64,000 nt of DNA from NCBI GenBank assembly GCA_022841665.1, contig JALHRB010000004.1, positions 62,001 to 126,000 of the forward strand. Direction: 5' to 3'. Shown piece by piece: positions 47,440 through 55,855 of this stretch (position 1 is its first letter; each line of letters opens with the position of its first letter). Position numbers and translations under genes: made by a program. Under the pieces are notes generated by a model that did no database searches, was not told the origin of the DNA, and saw only the letters and a program-made list of their open reading frames with translations. This DNA is from Pseudolabrys sp. GTDB taxonomy: Bacteria; Pseudomonadota; Alphaproteobacteria; Rhizobiales; Xanthobacteraceae.

Positions 47440-48873
47440 ATGGCGGCCGCTCAGGCAATCGTGGAGACCGACATCCCGGCACGCCTCGACCGGCTGCCTT
47501 GGGGGCGCTTTCACACATTGGTGGTGGCGGCGCTCGGCATCACCTGGATCCTGGACGGGCTGGAGGTGACGCTGGCGGGTTCGCTCGCCGGCGCGCTCAA
47601 GCAGAGCCCGGTGCTCGCCTTCTCCAACGCCGACGTCGGCATCGCCGCCAGCGCCTATCTGGCCGGCGCGGTGCTGGGCGCGATCTTCTTCGGCTGGCTC
47701 ACCGACCGGCTCGGCCGCAAGAAATTGTTCTTCATCACGCTCGTCGTCTATCTCACCGCCACCGCGGCGACCGCGCTCACCTGGAACCTGTTCACTTTTG
47801 CGCTCTGCCGCTTCGTCACCGGCGCCGGCATCGGCGGCGAATACGCCGCCATCAATTCCACCATCCAGGAGCTGATTCCGGCGCGCGTGCGCGGCTGGAC
47901 CGACCTCGTGATCAACGGCAGCTTCTGGGTCGGCGCCGCGCTCGGCGCGCTCGGCTCGCTGGTATTGCTCGACCCGGCGGTGATCGATCCGGAATACGGC
48001 TGGCGGCTCGCCTTCCTCACCGGCGCCGGGCTGGCGCTGGTGATCTTCTTCATGCGGCTGTGGCTGCCGGAAAGTCCGCGCTGGCTGATGACGCACGGCC
48101 GCGCCGAGGAGGCCGAGCGCGTCGTGCGCGGCATCGAGGCGCGCTTCGCGAACCTGCCGCCGGCTACGGGCCTGCCGCGCGTCCGCTTGCGCACGCGCAA
48201 GTCGACGCCGCTCGCCGAAGTGGCGCGCGTGCTATTCTATCACCACCGCCAGCGCACCGCGGTCGGCTTGAGCCTGATGGCGGCGCAGGCCTTTTTCTAC
48301 AACGCCATCTTCTTCACCTATGCGCTCATCCTCACCGATTTCTACGGCGTGCCGGCGGACCGCGTCGGCTGGTACATCCTGCCCTTCGCGGCGGGCAATT
48401 TCCTCGGGCCGGTGCTGCTCGGCCGGTTGTTCGACACGCGTGGGCGGCGGCCGATGATCGCCTTCACATATATCGTCTCCGGCCTGCTGCTCGCCGCCAC
48501 CGGCTGGCTGTTCCTGCACGATGTGATCACGGCCGAGACGCAGACGCTCTGCTGGATGACCATCTTCTTCTTCGCCTCGGCGGCGGCGAGTTCGGCCTAT
48601 CTGACGGTGAGCGAGAATTTCCCACTGGAGATCCGCGCGCTCGCCATCGCCTTCTTTTACGCGGTCGGCACCGGCGTCGGCGGCATCGCCGGGCCGTGGC
48701 TGTTCGGCGCGCTGATCGACACCGGCTCGCGTGCCAGCGTGTTTGGCGGCTATCTGCTGGGCGCCGTGCTGATGGTCGCGGCGGGGCTGGTGGCCTGGCG
48801 CTGGGCGGTCGCGGCCGAGCGCAAGCCGCTGGAGGAGGTGGCAAGGCCGCTGACCTTTATCGATATCGCGTGA
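47440..48873 (+). CDS. MFS transporter, sugar/aromatic-acid porter type
   Basis: A 477-residue protein with about twelve helices. ATG 47440 is preferred to TTG 47410. The MFS loop motif is FGWLTDRLGRKKLFFITL around residue 85, and RFVTGAGIGGEYAAINSTIQE near 135 is the motif of the sugar porter/AAHS branch (RxxxGxGxGGE). LWLPESPRWLMTHGR before the central loop is also typical. The substrate is not known; phosphite is not suggested because the next operon has its own ABC importer. About 100 nt, including the Pho-box candidate, separates it from ptxA. Confidence 0.87.
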   Translation: MAAAQAIVETDIPARLDRLPWGRFHTLVVAALGITWILDGLEVTLAGSLAGALKQSPVLAFSNADVGIAASAYLAGAVLGAIFFGWLTDRLGRKKLFFITLVVYLTATAATALTWNLFTFALCRFVTGAGIGGEYAAINSTIQELIPARVRGWTDLVINGSFWVGAALGALGSLVLLDPAVIDPEYGWRLAFLTGAGLALVIFFMRLWLPESPRWLMTHGRAEEAERVVRGIEARFANLPPATGLPRVRLRTRKSTPLAEVARVLFYHHRQRTAVGLSLMAAQAFFYNAIFFTYALILTDFYGVPADRVGWYILPFAAGNFLGPVLLGRLFDTRGRRPMIAFTYIVSGLLLAATGWLFLHDVITAETQTLCWMTIFFFASAAASSAYLTVSENFPLEIRALAIAFFYAVGTGVGGIAGPWLFGALIDTGSRASVFGGYLLGAVLMVAAGLVAWRWAVAAERKPLEEVARPLTFIDIA

Positions 48874-48886
48874 GCGGCACGGTGGA

Positions 48887-48930
48887 CCGTCACCGATTTG
48901 TCATCGAACAATCGTCCGACCGTCATAGGT
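48887..48930 (+). promoter_or_regulatory. Candidate Pho box upstream of ptxA
   Basis: Four consecutive 11-nt blocks read CCGTCACCGAT, TTGTCATCGAA, CAATCGTCCGA and CCGTCATAGGT. Blocks one, two and four match the 7-bp PhoB unit CTGTCAT at five or six of seven positions, with the required 4-bp spacer. The site ends 45 nt before the ptxA start. PhoB control of phosphite and phosphonate genes is established in other bacteria. Confidence 0.55.
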
Positions 48931-48975
48931 CGTCCTTAACGCTCATGGTGCAGCGCGCAAAGGACGGCGCAATTG

Positions 48976-49767
48976 ATGACGATTCAAGCCAACAATCTCG
49001 AAGTTGTATATCCCAACGGCACGCGTGCGCTCAATCCGACCAGCACGTTCTTTCGGACCGGTGAGTTCACCGTGCTTCTCGGCGCATCGGGCGCAGGCAA
49101 GTCGACCTTGCTGCGCGCGCTCAATGGGCTGGTGACTCCCACGCGGGGCGCCGTGCAGATCGACGGCATTGGCGAGCTGTCCAATAAGACGTTGCGCGCG
49201 CACCGCCGGCGCACCGGCATGGTGTTCCAGCAGCATCAATTGATCGGGCGCGCCAGCGTGCTCGCCAATGTGCTGATGGGCCGCCTCGGCTATCACGCCA
49301 GCCTGCGCACGTTGCTGCCCTTCCAGGTCAAGGAAAAGCAAATTGCCCTCGATGCCATCGAACGTGTCGGGCTGATCGAATACGCTCTGCGCCGTGCCGA
49401 CGAGCTCTCCGGCGGACAGCAGCAGCGCGTCGGCATTGCGCGCGCGCTGGTGCAGGAACCGAGCCTCATCCTCGCCGACGAGCCGGTGGCAAGCCTCGAC
49501 CCCGCCAGCGCCGACCGCGTGCTGGGCCTGTTGCACAGCATCTGCAAGGACGACGGCATCACCGCCATCGTCAGTTTGCATCAGCTCGAGTTCGCAAAGC
49601 GCTATGCGGACCGGATCGTCGCACTGGCGCAGGGCCGGATCGTGTTCGACGGCACGCCGGCCAAGCTCGGCAAACAGGAGATTGCGCGCATCTACGGGAC
49701 GACACCGGCGGACGCGCAAGACTCGCCGGAAGAAGAGATGAACCTCAGGACAGGAACCTACGCATGA
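48976..49767 (+). CDS. ptxA: Phosphite/phosphonate ABC transporter ATP-binding protein
   Basis: A 263-residue ABC ATPase of the PhnC/PtxA type. Walker A GASGAGKSTLLRALNGL, Q-loop GMVFQQHQLIG, signature ELSGGQQQRVGIARALV and Walker B LILADEPVASLDP are intact, and the switch His is in IVSLHQLEFAKRYADR. It would energise high-affinity import of phosphite with PtxB and PtxC. ATG 48976 is preferred to TTG 48973. It overlaps ptxB by ATGA. I name it ptxA because the fourth gene of the operon is a phosphite dehydrogenase; without that context phnC would be the default. Confidence 0.85.
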   Translation: MTIQANNLEVVYPNGTRALNPTSTFFRTGEFTVLLGASGAGKSTLLRALNGLVTPTRGAVQIDGIGELSNKTLRAHRRRTGMVFQQHQLIGRASVLANVLMGRLGYHASLRTLLPFQVKEKQIALDAIERVGLIEYALRRADELSGGQQQRVGIARALVQEPSLILADEPVASLDPASADRVLGLLHSICKDDGITAIVSLHQLEFAKRYADRIVALAQGRIVFDGTPAKLGKQEIARIYGTTPADAQDSPEEEMNLRTGTYA

Positions 49768-50633
49768 TCAACCGCCGCATTTTTCTCGGTGGCACCGCCA
49801 CCGCGCTCGCCCTTTCGTCGCTGCCGGCCTTCGCCCAGGCGAAAGACCCCGCCAAGCTGCGCGTCGCGCTGCTGCCGGACGAAAATGCGACCACCCTGAT
49901 CCAGAATGCGCAGCCGCTGAAGGCCTATCTGGAAAAGACGCTCGACAAGTCCATCGAGATCATCGTCACCACCGACTATTCGTCGATGATCGAGGCCATG
50001 CGTTTCGGCCGCATCGAGATCGCGTATTTCGGGCCGTTCTCCTATGTGCTGGCCAAATCCAAGGCGCCGGCCATCGAGCCGTTCGCGGTCGGCATCGAGA
50101 AGGGTTCGCCCACCTACAATTCCATCCTCATCGCGCAGGCCGGCGGTCCGGTGGCGAGCATCGCGGACGTCAAGGGCAAGCCTTTCGGCTTCGGCGACCA
50201 GGCGTCGACCTCGAGCCACCTAATCCCGCGCGCCTATCTGCTCAAGAACGGGCTCGACGGCGCCAAGGACTACAAGCCGGTGCATCTCGGCACGCATGAC
50301 GGTGTTGCCCGCGCCGTGCAAAACGGCCAGGTGCCGGCCGGCGCCCTGTCGAAGGCGATCTATGAGGTTCTGGTGACGCGCAAGACCATCGACGCCGCGA
50401 AGATCAAGGTGCTCGCCGTCACCCCGCCGATCCCGAACTATCCGATCACCATGCAAGGCGATCTCGCACCCGCGCTGAAGGACAAGATCCGCAAGGCGTT
50501 CCTGGAGGCGAAGGATGCGGCGGTGCTGAAGTCGTTCCGTGTCGAAGGCTTTGCGGCCACCGACGACAAGGCCTACGACGTGCTGCGCGACACCGCCAAG
50601 ATCCTCGACCTCGATCTGGCGAAGATGAGCTGA
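49764..50633 (+). CDS. ptxB: Phosphite/phosphonate ABC transporter substrate-binding protein
   Basis: A 289-residue periplasmic binding protein (PhnD/PtxB family). The N-terminus MINRRIFLGGTATALALSSL followed by PAFAQA is a signal peptide with a twin-Arg-like RR. The mature part has LRVALLPDENATTLIQNAQP, the ligand loop VTTDYSSMIEAMRFGRIEIA and YFGPFSYVLA, GFGDQASTSSHLIPRAYLL in the hinge, and HDGVARAVQNGQ. In PtxB/PhnD proteins the YFGP, Ser/Thr-Ser and His loops bind the phosphite or phosphonate group. Coupled to ptxA (ATGA) and ptxC (TGATG). Confidence 0.87.
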   Translation: MINRRIFLGGTATALALSSLPAFAQAKDPAKLRVALLPDENATTLIQNAQPLKAYLEKTLDKSIEIIVTTDYSSMIEAMRFGRIEIAYFGPFSYVLAKSKAPAIEPFAVGIEKGSPTYNSILIAQAGGPVASIADVKGKPFGFGDQASTSSHLIPRAYLLKNGLDGAKDYKPVHLGTHDGVARAVQNGQVPAGALSKAIYEVLVTRKTIDAAKIKVLAVTPPIPNYPITMQGDLAPALKDKIRKAFLEAKDAAVLKSFRVEGFAATDDKAYDVLRDTAKILDLDLAKMS

Positions 50634-51439
50634 TGGCACTTGCCGAGAGCCGTCATCTGACGATTCTCGCCGACGAGCGGCGTGCCGCGTTCCGGCACGC
50701 CAGCCTCGCCGGCGCAATTGGTGTCGTCTGCATCGCTTCACTTTGGATAACCGGCTTTTTCGATGCAGAGCGGCTGCTCGAAGGCCTGCCGGCGCTCGGC
50801 CAACTGGCCTCGGAAATGGTGCCGCCGGACTTCTCGCGCTGGCAAAGCTGGCTGCGGCCGCTGGTCGACACGCTGGCGATGTCGATTGCCGGCACCGTCC
50901 TGGCGGTGGCGATCTCGTTGCCGCTCGCGCTGCTGGCGGCGCCCAACACGTCGCCCAATGTCTTCATCCAGCAGGCCTGCCGTGTGCTGTTGAGCGCGTT
51001 GCGCTCGGTGCCCGAGATCATCATGGGCATTATCTTCGTGGCGGCGGTCGGCTTCGGGGCGCTGCCCGGCGTGCTGGCGCTCGCGCTGCATTCGGTCGGC
51101 ATGGTCGGAAAATTCTATGCCGAGGCGATCGAGCACGTGGACCCGAAGCCGCTGGAAGCCGCGCGCGCGGCCGGCGCCAGCCCGTTCCAGGTCATCACCC
51201 ATGCGGTGCTGCCGCAGGTGCTGCCGCAACTCGCCGACATCACCATTTATCGATGGGAATACCACTTCCGTGCCTCCGCCGTGCTCGGCATCGTTGGCGC
51301 CGGTGGCATCGGCTTCGAGTTGATCGCGGCGCTGCGCATCATCCGCTACGACCAGGTGTCGGCGATCTTGCTCACCATTCTGCTCTGCGTGATCGTGGTC
51401 GACGGCCTCGGCGCATGGCTGCGCAAGCAGCTCAAATGA
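50633..51439 (+). CDS. ptxC: Phosphite/phosphonate ABC transporter permease
   Basis: A 268-residue inner-membrane permease with about six helices (PhnE/PtxC family). The EAA loop, which contacts the ATPase, is EHVDPKPLEAARAAGASPFQ followed by VITHAVLPQVLPQLADI. RSVPEIIMGIIFVAAVGFG and YRWEYHFRASAVLGIVGAGG are typical of PhnE. Usual PhnE length is about 260-280. It starts on the last base of the ptxB stop codon and overlaps ptxD by ATGA, so all four genes form one tightly coupled operon. Confidence 0.88.
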   Translation: MALAESRHLTILADERRAAFRHASLAGAIGVVCIASLWITGFFDAERLLEGLPALGQLASEMVPPDFSRWQSWLRPLVDTLAMSIAGTVLAVAISLPLALLAAPNTSPNVFIQQACRVLLSALRSVPEIIMGIIFVAAVGFGALPGVLALALHSVGMVGKFYAEAIEHVDPKPLEAARAAGASPFQVITHAVLPQVLPQLADITIYRWEYHFRASAVLGIVGAGGIGFELIAALRIIRYDQVSAILLTILLCVIVVDGLGAWLRKQLK

Positions 51440-52437
51440 CGTCGCGCCGCCCGCACATCCTGGTAACAAACTGGGCCTTTCCCGAGACGCACGCGCATCT
51501 CGCGGCGCTGGGCACGGTGGACGCCAACCCCGCCCGTATTGTGTGGCCACAGGACGAGATCGTCCGCCGTGCCGCGCAGGCCGACGCGATCATGGCCTTC
51601 ATGCCGGATTGCATCAATGCGGCCTTCCTTGCGCGCTGCCCACGGCTGCGGATCGTCGCTTGCGCGTTGAAAGGTTTCGACAACTTCGACGTCGAGGCCT
51701 GCACCGCGGCCGGGGTGTGGCTGGCCATCGTGCCCGATCTCCTGACCGAGCCGACGGCGGAACTCGCGGTCGGCCTCGCCATCGGCCTCGGCCGCATGAT
51801 CCGGGATGGCGATGCCATCGTGCGGGCAGGGGAGTTCGAGGGCTGGCGGCCCATTCTGTATGGGTCCGGCCTCGACGGATCGACGGTGGCGGTCGTCGGC
51901 ATGGGTCATGTCGGTCGTGCCGTCGTGCAGCGGCTGTCCGGCTTCGGCTGCCGCATGCTCGGCGTCGATCCGCGCGCCGCAATGCCGGCGAATGTTACGG
52001 CCTGCGGCTTCGAGGAGGCGCTGGCGGCCAGCGACTACATCGTCGTTGCCGCGCCGCTCACCGCCGGGTCGCGTCATCTCGTCGGGCGGGAAGCGATTTC
52101 GCGCATGAAACCAGGCGCTCTGCTGATCAACGTCGGGCGCGGCTCGGTGGTGGACGAGGCGGCCGTCGCCAGCGCGCTGGAGGCCGGCCGGCTCGGCGGT
52201 TACGCGGCGGACGTGTTCGAGATGGAGGATTGGGCGCTGCCGGACCGGCCGCGGCAGATCGACCCGCGGCTCCGGGGCCATGCGCGCACGTTGTTCACAC
52301 CGCATCTCGGCTCCGCGGTCGAGCGCGTGCGCCGCATGATCGAACTGCGGGCCGCCGACAACATCGTGGACGTGTTGGCCGACAGGCCGCCGCGCGACGC
52401 AATCAACCGGGCGGTTGCTCTACGGCGGGCCGGCTGA
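51436..52437 (+). CDS. ptxD: NAD-dependent phosphite dehydrogenase
   Basis: A 333-residue D-2-hydroxyacid-dehydrogenase-family enzyme whose signature segments follow Pseudomonas stutzeri PtxD (about 336 residues) as I recall that sequence: AIMAFMPDCINAAFL, CALKGFDNFDVEACTAAGVW (with the catalytic Lys), VPDLLTEPTAELAVGLAIGL, RAGEFEGWRPILYGSGLDG, GYAADVFEMEDWALPDRPRQ and LFTPHLGSAVERV. Arg in NVGRGSVVDEAAV, Glu in FEMEDW and His in FTPHLGS complete the active site. PtxD oxidises phosphite to phosphate with NAD, releasing NADH. At the coenzyme-specificity site, Asp (LGVDPRA) stands where P. stutzeri has Glu175, so NAD preference should hold. Import plus oxidation would let the cell use phosphite as its phosphorus source. 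Confidence 0.92.
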   Translation: MTSRRPHILVTNWAFPETHAHLAALGTVDANPARIVWPQDEIVRRAAQADAIMAFMPDCINAAFLARCPRLRIVACALKGFDNFDVEACTAAGVWLAIVPDLLTEPTAELAVGLAIGLGRMIRDGDAIVRAGEFEGWRPILYGSGLDGSTVAVVGMGHVGRAVVQRLSGFGCRMLGVDPRAAMPANVTACGFEEALAASDYIVVAAPLTAGSRHLVGREAISRMKPGALLINVGRGSVVDEAAVASALEAGRLGGYAADVFEMEDWALPDRPRQIDPRLRGHARTLFTPHLGSAVERVRRMIELRAADNIVDVLADRPPRDAINRAVALRRAG

Positions 52438-52462
52438 CGCACGGGCCGTTATCGACGCGCCG

Positions 52463-53632
52463 TTACAGCCCGGCCAGATCGCGCATGATGCGGTAGAGCG
52501 CCGCCTGGCCCTCGAAGCCGATGCCGGGGCGGCCGGACAGCGCGATAGCTCCGTCGGCAACGACCGCGTCGTCGGCAAAGCCCCCAAATATCCCAAACAC
52601 CCCGGGATAGGACTCTGCCCCGCCCAGGCCGAAGCCGGCGGCAATGGCCAGCGACATCTGGTTGCCGCCATGCGGGAAAAGGGCGCTCCGCGGCCAGCCG
52701 CGGCGCTCCAGCACGGCCAGCGTGCGGGCGTATTGCACGATGCCGTAGGCCTGCGGCGGGTCGATCTGGATGACGTCTTTGCTGGGGCGGAAACCGCCGA
52801 AGGTGACGAGGTTCTCGACGTCCTGCGTGGAGTAGAGGTTTTCGCCGGTGGCGAGCGGCGCGTCGTAGACGCTGGCCAGTTCGGCGAACAGCGCGAAGTC
52901 GAGCGGGTCGCAGGGCTCCTCGAACCAGCGCAGCTTGAAGGGCGCCAGCGCGTGCGCGTAACGCAGCGCCTCGGCGCGGTCGAACTTGCAGTTGGCGTCG
53001 ACCGCGAGACGGTCGCCCGAGCCGACCACCTCCAGCACGGCCTCCAACCGGTGCAGGTCGTCCTCCAGCGGCAGGCCGCCGACCTTCATCTTCACCAGGG
53101 TGTAGCCGGCGGCGAGATGGCGGCGCATCTCGTCCTGAAGGTCGCGGATCGTCTGTCCCGGCCAATACCAGCCACCGCCTACATAACAGAACATCTTGTC
53201 CGGCACTTGGCCGCCGCCAAAGCGCTCGGCGAGCAGGACGTGCAGCGGCTTGTCCGCGATTTTGGCGACCGCGTCCCACACCGCCACCTCGATGGTGCCG
53301 ATGGCGATGGAGCGCTCGGAATGGCCGCCGGCCTTCTCGCGCTTCATCATGACGGCGAGGATTTTCTCGGGATCGAGGTTATCGCCACGCGCGTCGAGCA
53401 GGCTGCCAGGGTCGGCGGCCAGAATGCGCGGGATGAAGCGCGCCCGCATCTGCGCGCCACAGGCATAGCGCCCGGTCGAGTTGAAGGCGAAGCCGCACAC
53501 CGGCTTGCCGGAGCGCATCACGTCGGTGATGACGGCGACAACCGAGGTCGTCATCTCGGAAAAGTCGAAGCTCGAATTGGCGATGTTCGACTTCAGCGGG
53601 ATCGCGGTTTCGCGGATATCGACGATGCGCAT
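52463..53632 (-). CDS. Enolase-superfamily dehydratase, D-tartrate dehydratase-like
   Basis: A 389-residue member of the mandelate racemase subgroup. The catalytic KxK is in TLVKMKVGG, the metal ligands are in RLAVDANCKFD, RWFEEPCDPLDFAL and APLATGENLYS, and the general acid/base His in ALFPHGGNQMSLAIAAG. N-terminal MTTSVVAVITDV, GTIEVAVWDAVAKI and the ending GIGFEGQAALY closely resemble Bradyrhizobium D-tartrate dehydratase (TarD, 389 residues), which converts tartrate to oxaloacetate. I therefore infer a tartrate or related sugar-acid dehydratase. It is convergent with ptxD; a Bug-type binding protein lies upstream on the same strand. Confidence 0.87.
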   Translation of the reverse strand: MRIVDIRETAIPLKSNIANSSFDFSEMTTSVVAVITDVMRSGKPVCGFAFNSTGRYACGAQMRARFIPRILAADPGSLLDARGDNLDPEKILAVMMKREKAGGHSERSIAIGTIEVAVWDAVAKIADKPLHVLLAERFGGGQVPDKMFCYVGGGWYWPGQTIRDLQDEMRRHLAAGYTLVKMKVGGLPLEDDLHRLEAVLEVVGSGDRLAVDANCKFDRAEALRYAHALAPFKLRWFEEPCDPLDFALFAELASVYDAPLATGENLYSTQDVENLVTFGGFRPSKDVIQIDPPQAYGIVQYARTLAVLERRGWPRSALFPHGGNQMSLAIAAGFGLGGAESYPGVFGIFGGFADDAVVADGAIALSGRPGIGFEGQAALYRIMRDLAGL

Positions 53633-53646
53633 GGATCACTTTCTTA

Positions 53647-53755
53647 TACCTCCCCCTGCAAGGGGGAGGTCGGATCGCGAAGCGATCCGGGTGGGGGTCA
53701 TCGCCGTCGCTAAGACGACCCCCACCCTGACCCTCCCCCTTTCAGGGGGAGGGAA
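53647..53755. repeat. Intergenic palindromic repeat, fourth type
   Basis: acctccccctgcaaggggga and, inverted, ccctccccctttcaggggga flank a core with gatcgcgaagcgatc and the arms ccgggtgggggtc / gacccccaccctg. It lies between the TarD-like gene and the Bug-protein gene. It is a common hairpin type in Rhizobiales and could end the Bug transcript. Confidence 0.65.
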
Positions 53756-53765
53756 GGAGAAGCTC

Positions 53766-54740
53766 TTACTGTATCTGCGGGATCTTGGCGTCCTTGATCA
53801 CCTTGCCCCACTTCTCGACTTCTTTCTTGATGTAGGCGGTGAACTGCTCGGGGCTGTTGGCGACGGGATCGAAGCCGAGCTGCGCGCACTTCGCCTTCAC
53901 GTCCTCCATCGCCATGGCCTTGGCGACTTCCTTGTTGAGCAGGTCGACGATGGCCTTGGGCGTATTGGCCGGCAGGAAGATGCCCTGCATCGTCTCCGAC
54001 TCCTGGTCCTTGAACCCGAGCTCGGCCATGGTCGGCACGTCGGGCAGGGCGGCCGAGCGCTTGGCCGAGGTGACGGCGAGCCCGCGCAAGGTGCCGGCCT
54101 TCACCTGCGGCGAAGTCGGCGGCAGCGCGGTGAAGGCGATCGGCGTATGACCGGCCACCGCCGATTGGATCGCAGGTCCCGCGCCGTTGAACGGCACGCT
54201 GGTGGCGTCGAGCTTGAGCTGCAGCTTGAACAGTTCGGCGGCGAGCTGCGGCGTGGTGCCGACGCCGGGATTGGCGATTGAATATTTGCCCGGCTCCTTC
54301 TTCAATATTTCCACCAGTTCCTTGGCCGACTTGGCCGCGAACGAGGCGTTCACCACCAGGATGTTGGGCGAGGCGGCGGCCAGCGTCACCGGCGCGAAGT
54401 CCTTGTAGGCGTCGTAGGGATTCTTGGCGTAGAGGCTCGGGTTCACCACGAAGCTCGAGGACGCCACCAGCATGGTGTAGCCGTCGGGCGCGGCGCGCGC
54501 GACTTCGGCCATGCCGAGATTGCCGCCGGCGCCGGCGCGGTTCTCGATGTAGAACTGCTGCTTCAGGCTTTCCGACAGCTTCTGCGCGATCAGGCGCGCC
54601 ATCACGTCGGTCGGGCCGCCGGCGGCGAAAGGCACAATCACCTTCACCGGCTTTTCCGGGTATGCCGCGAAAGCCGGGCCGATGCCGGCCGCGCTGACGA
54701 TCGCCGCGCAGGCGAGCAGGCTGCGAAGTATGAAGCGCAT
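53766..54740 (-). CDS. Bug-family (TctC-type) substrate-binding protein
   Basis: A 324-residue periplasmic binding protein of the tripartite tricarboxylate transporter family. ATG 54740 is fixed by GGGGAGG seven nt upstream. The signal peptide MRFILRSLLACAAIVSAAG ends near AFA-AYPEKPVKVIVPF. Family motifs follow: AAGGPTDVMARLIAQKLSES, YIENRAGAGGNLGMAEVARA and PDGYTMLVASSSFVVNPSLY. Bug proteins bind carboxylates, often without adjacent TctAB genes, as here. With the TarD-like gene downstream, a dicarboxylic hydroxy acid such as tartrate is a reasonable guess. Confidence 0.88.
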   Translation of the reverse strand: MRFILRSLLACAAIVSAAGIGPAFAAYPEKPVKVIVPFAAGGPTDVMARLIAQKLSESLKQQFYIENRAGAGGNLGMAEVARAAPDGYTMLVASSSFVVNPSLYAKNPYDAYKDFAPVTLAAASPNILVVNASFAAKSAKELVEILKKEPGKYSIANPGVGTTPQLAAELFKLQLKLDATSVPFNGAGPAIQSAVAGHTPIAFTALPPTSPQVKAGTLRGLAVTSAKRSAALPDVPTMAELGFKDQESETMQGIFLPANTPKAIVDLLNKEVAKAMAMEDVKAKCAQLGFDPVANSPEQFTAYIKKEVEKWGKVIKDAKIPQIQ

Positions 54741-54877
54741 TGGTTTCCTCCCCATATGTATTTTGCCGCATCGTAGCATCGGAGACCGGCACCGGCACAA
54801 GGGCTTGCAATCGCTGTTGGGCAAGGCTGTATTCGCCCGCCACCCGCCGTTTGTCCCTTTCACGTGAGGAAATTCGA

Positions 54878-55846
54878 ATGTCCCGCAAGATCAACCGTCA
54901 GGACATGCGTGAGGCCGCCGAGAAGTACAAGAACTGGGGCAAATGGGGGCCGAACGACGAGATCGGCACGCTCAACTACACGAGCGCGGAGGACATCGTC
55001 GCCGCCACCCGGCTGGTGAAGAAGGGCAAGGTGATCTCGCTCGCGCTCAATTTCGACCACATGGGCCCGCAGGGCGCCAAGAGCAAATACCCCTCGATGG
55101 GGCGCACCAACCCGATCCACACCATGCTGCGTACCGGAACCGACGCCTATTCCGGCGTGCTCGACAAGCGCGGCATCCGCGCCGCCGACGACATGGTGAC
55201 CATGCCGCTGCAATGCGGCACGCAATGGGACGGGCTCGGCCACGTCTTCTACGAGAACTACATGTGGAACGGCTACGATTGCCGCGAGGTGACCAGCGCC
55301 GGCGCGCAGAAGTGCGGCATCGAGAAGACCAAGAACAAGATGGTCGGCCGCGGCGTGCTGCTCGACATCGCCCGCTACAAGGGCGTCGAGTCGCTCGACG
55401 ACGGCTACGGCATCACCAACCAGGATCTGTACGAGACGGCGAAGAAGCAGAAGACCGAGCTCAAGCGCGGCGACTACGTCATCGTGCGCACCGGCATGAT
55501 GGAGCGTTGCCAGAAGGCGGGAAGCTGGGACGGCTATCCCGGCGGCGACGCGCCGGGCTTCGCCTTCGAGACGCTCGACTTCGTCAAGGACACGCAACTC
55601 GCCGCGCTCGCCTGCGACACCTGGGGCTGCGAGGTGCGGCCGAACGAGAGCGAGGAAGGCATCAACCAGCCCTGGCACTGGATCACGATTCCCATCATGG
55701 GCATGACCATGGGCGAGATCTTCCAGTTGAAGGAACTGGCGGACGACTGCGCGGCCGACGGCGTCTACGAGTTCCTGTTCGTGGCGCCGGCGATCCCGAT
55801 CACCGGGGCGGTCGGCTCGCCGGTCAACCCGCTGGCGATTAAATAG
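54878..55846 (+). CDS. Cyclase-family metal-dependent hydrolase
   Basis: A 322-residue protein of the cyclase family (PF04199), which includes kynurenine formamidase and isatin hydrolase. ATG 54878 follows GTGAGGA. The metal-binding motif of this family is present as QCGTQWDGLGHVFYEN (usually HxGTHxDxPxH; the first and second His are Gln here, as in several longer members), and the C-terminal catalytic portion GWEVRP-like reads CDTWGCEVRPNESEEGIN. The substrate is unknown; a cyclic amide or lactone is likely. Divergent from the Bug-protein gene, with a shared promoter gap of about 137 nt. Confidence 0.83.
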   Translation: MSRKINRQDMREAAEKYKNWGKWGPNDEIGTLNYTSAEDIVAATRLVKKGKVISLALNFDHMGPQGAKSKYPSMGRTNPIHTMLRTGTDAYSGVLDKRGIRAADDMVTMPLQCGTQWDGLGHVFYENYMWNGYDCREVTSAGAQKCGIEKTKNKMVGRGVLLDIARYKGVESLDDGYGITNQDLYETAKKQKTELKRGDYVIVRTGMMERCQKAGSWDGYPGGDAPGFAFETLDFVKDTQLAALACDTWGCEVRPNESEEGINQPWHWITIPIMGMTMGEIFQLKELADDCAADGVYEFLFVAPAIPITGAVGSPVNPLAIK

Positions 55847-55855
55847 CCTTCTGCT

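Noticed and set aside
48976-52437. A C-P lyase (phn) operon
   Set aside because: The ABC genes resemble phnCDE, but no phnG-M genes follow; the fourth gene is a phosphite-dehydrogenase-type enzyme.
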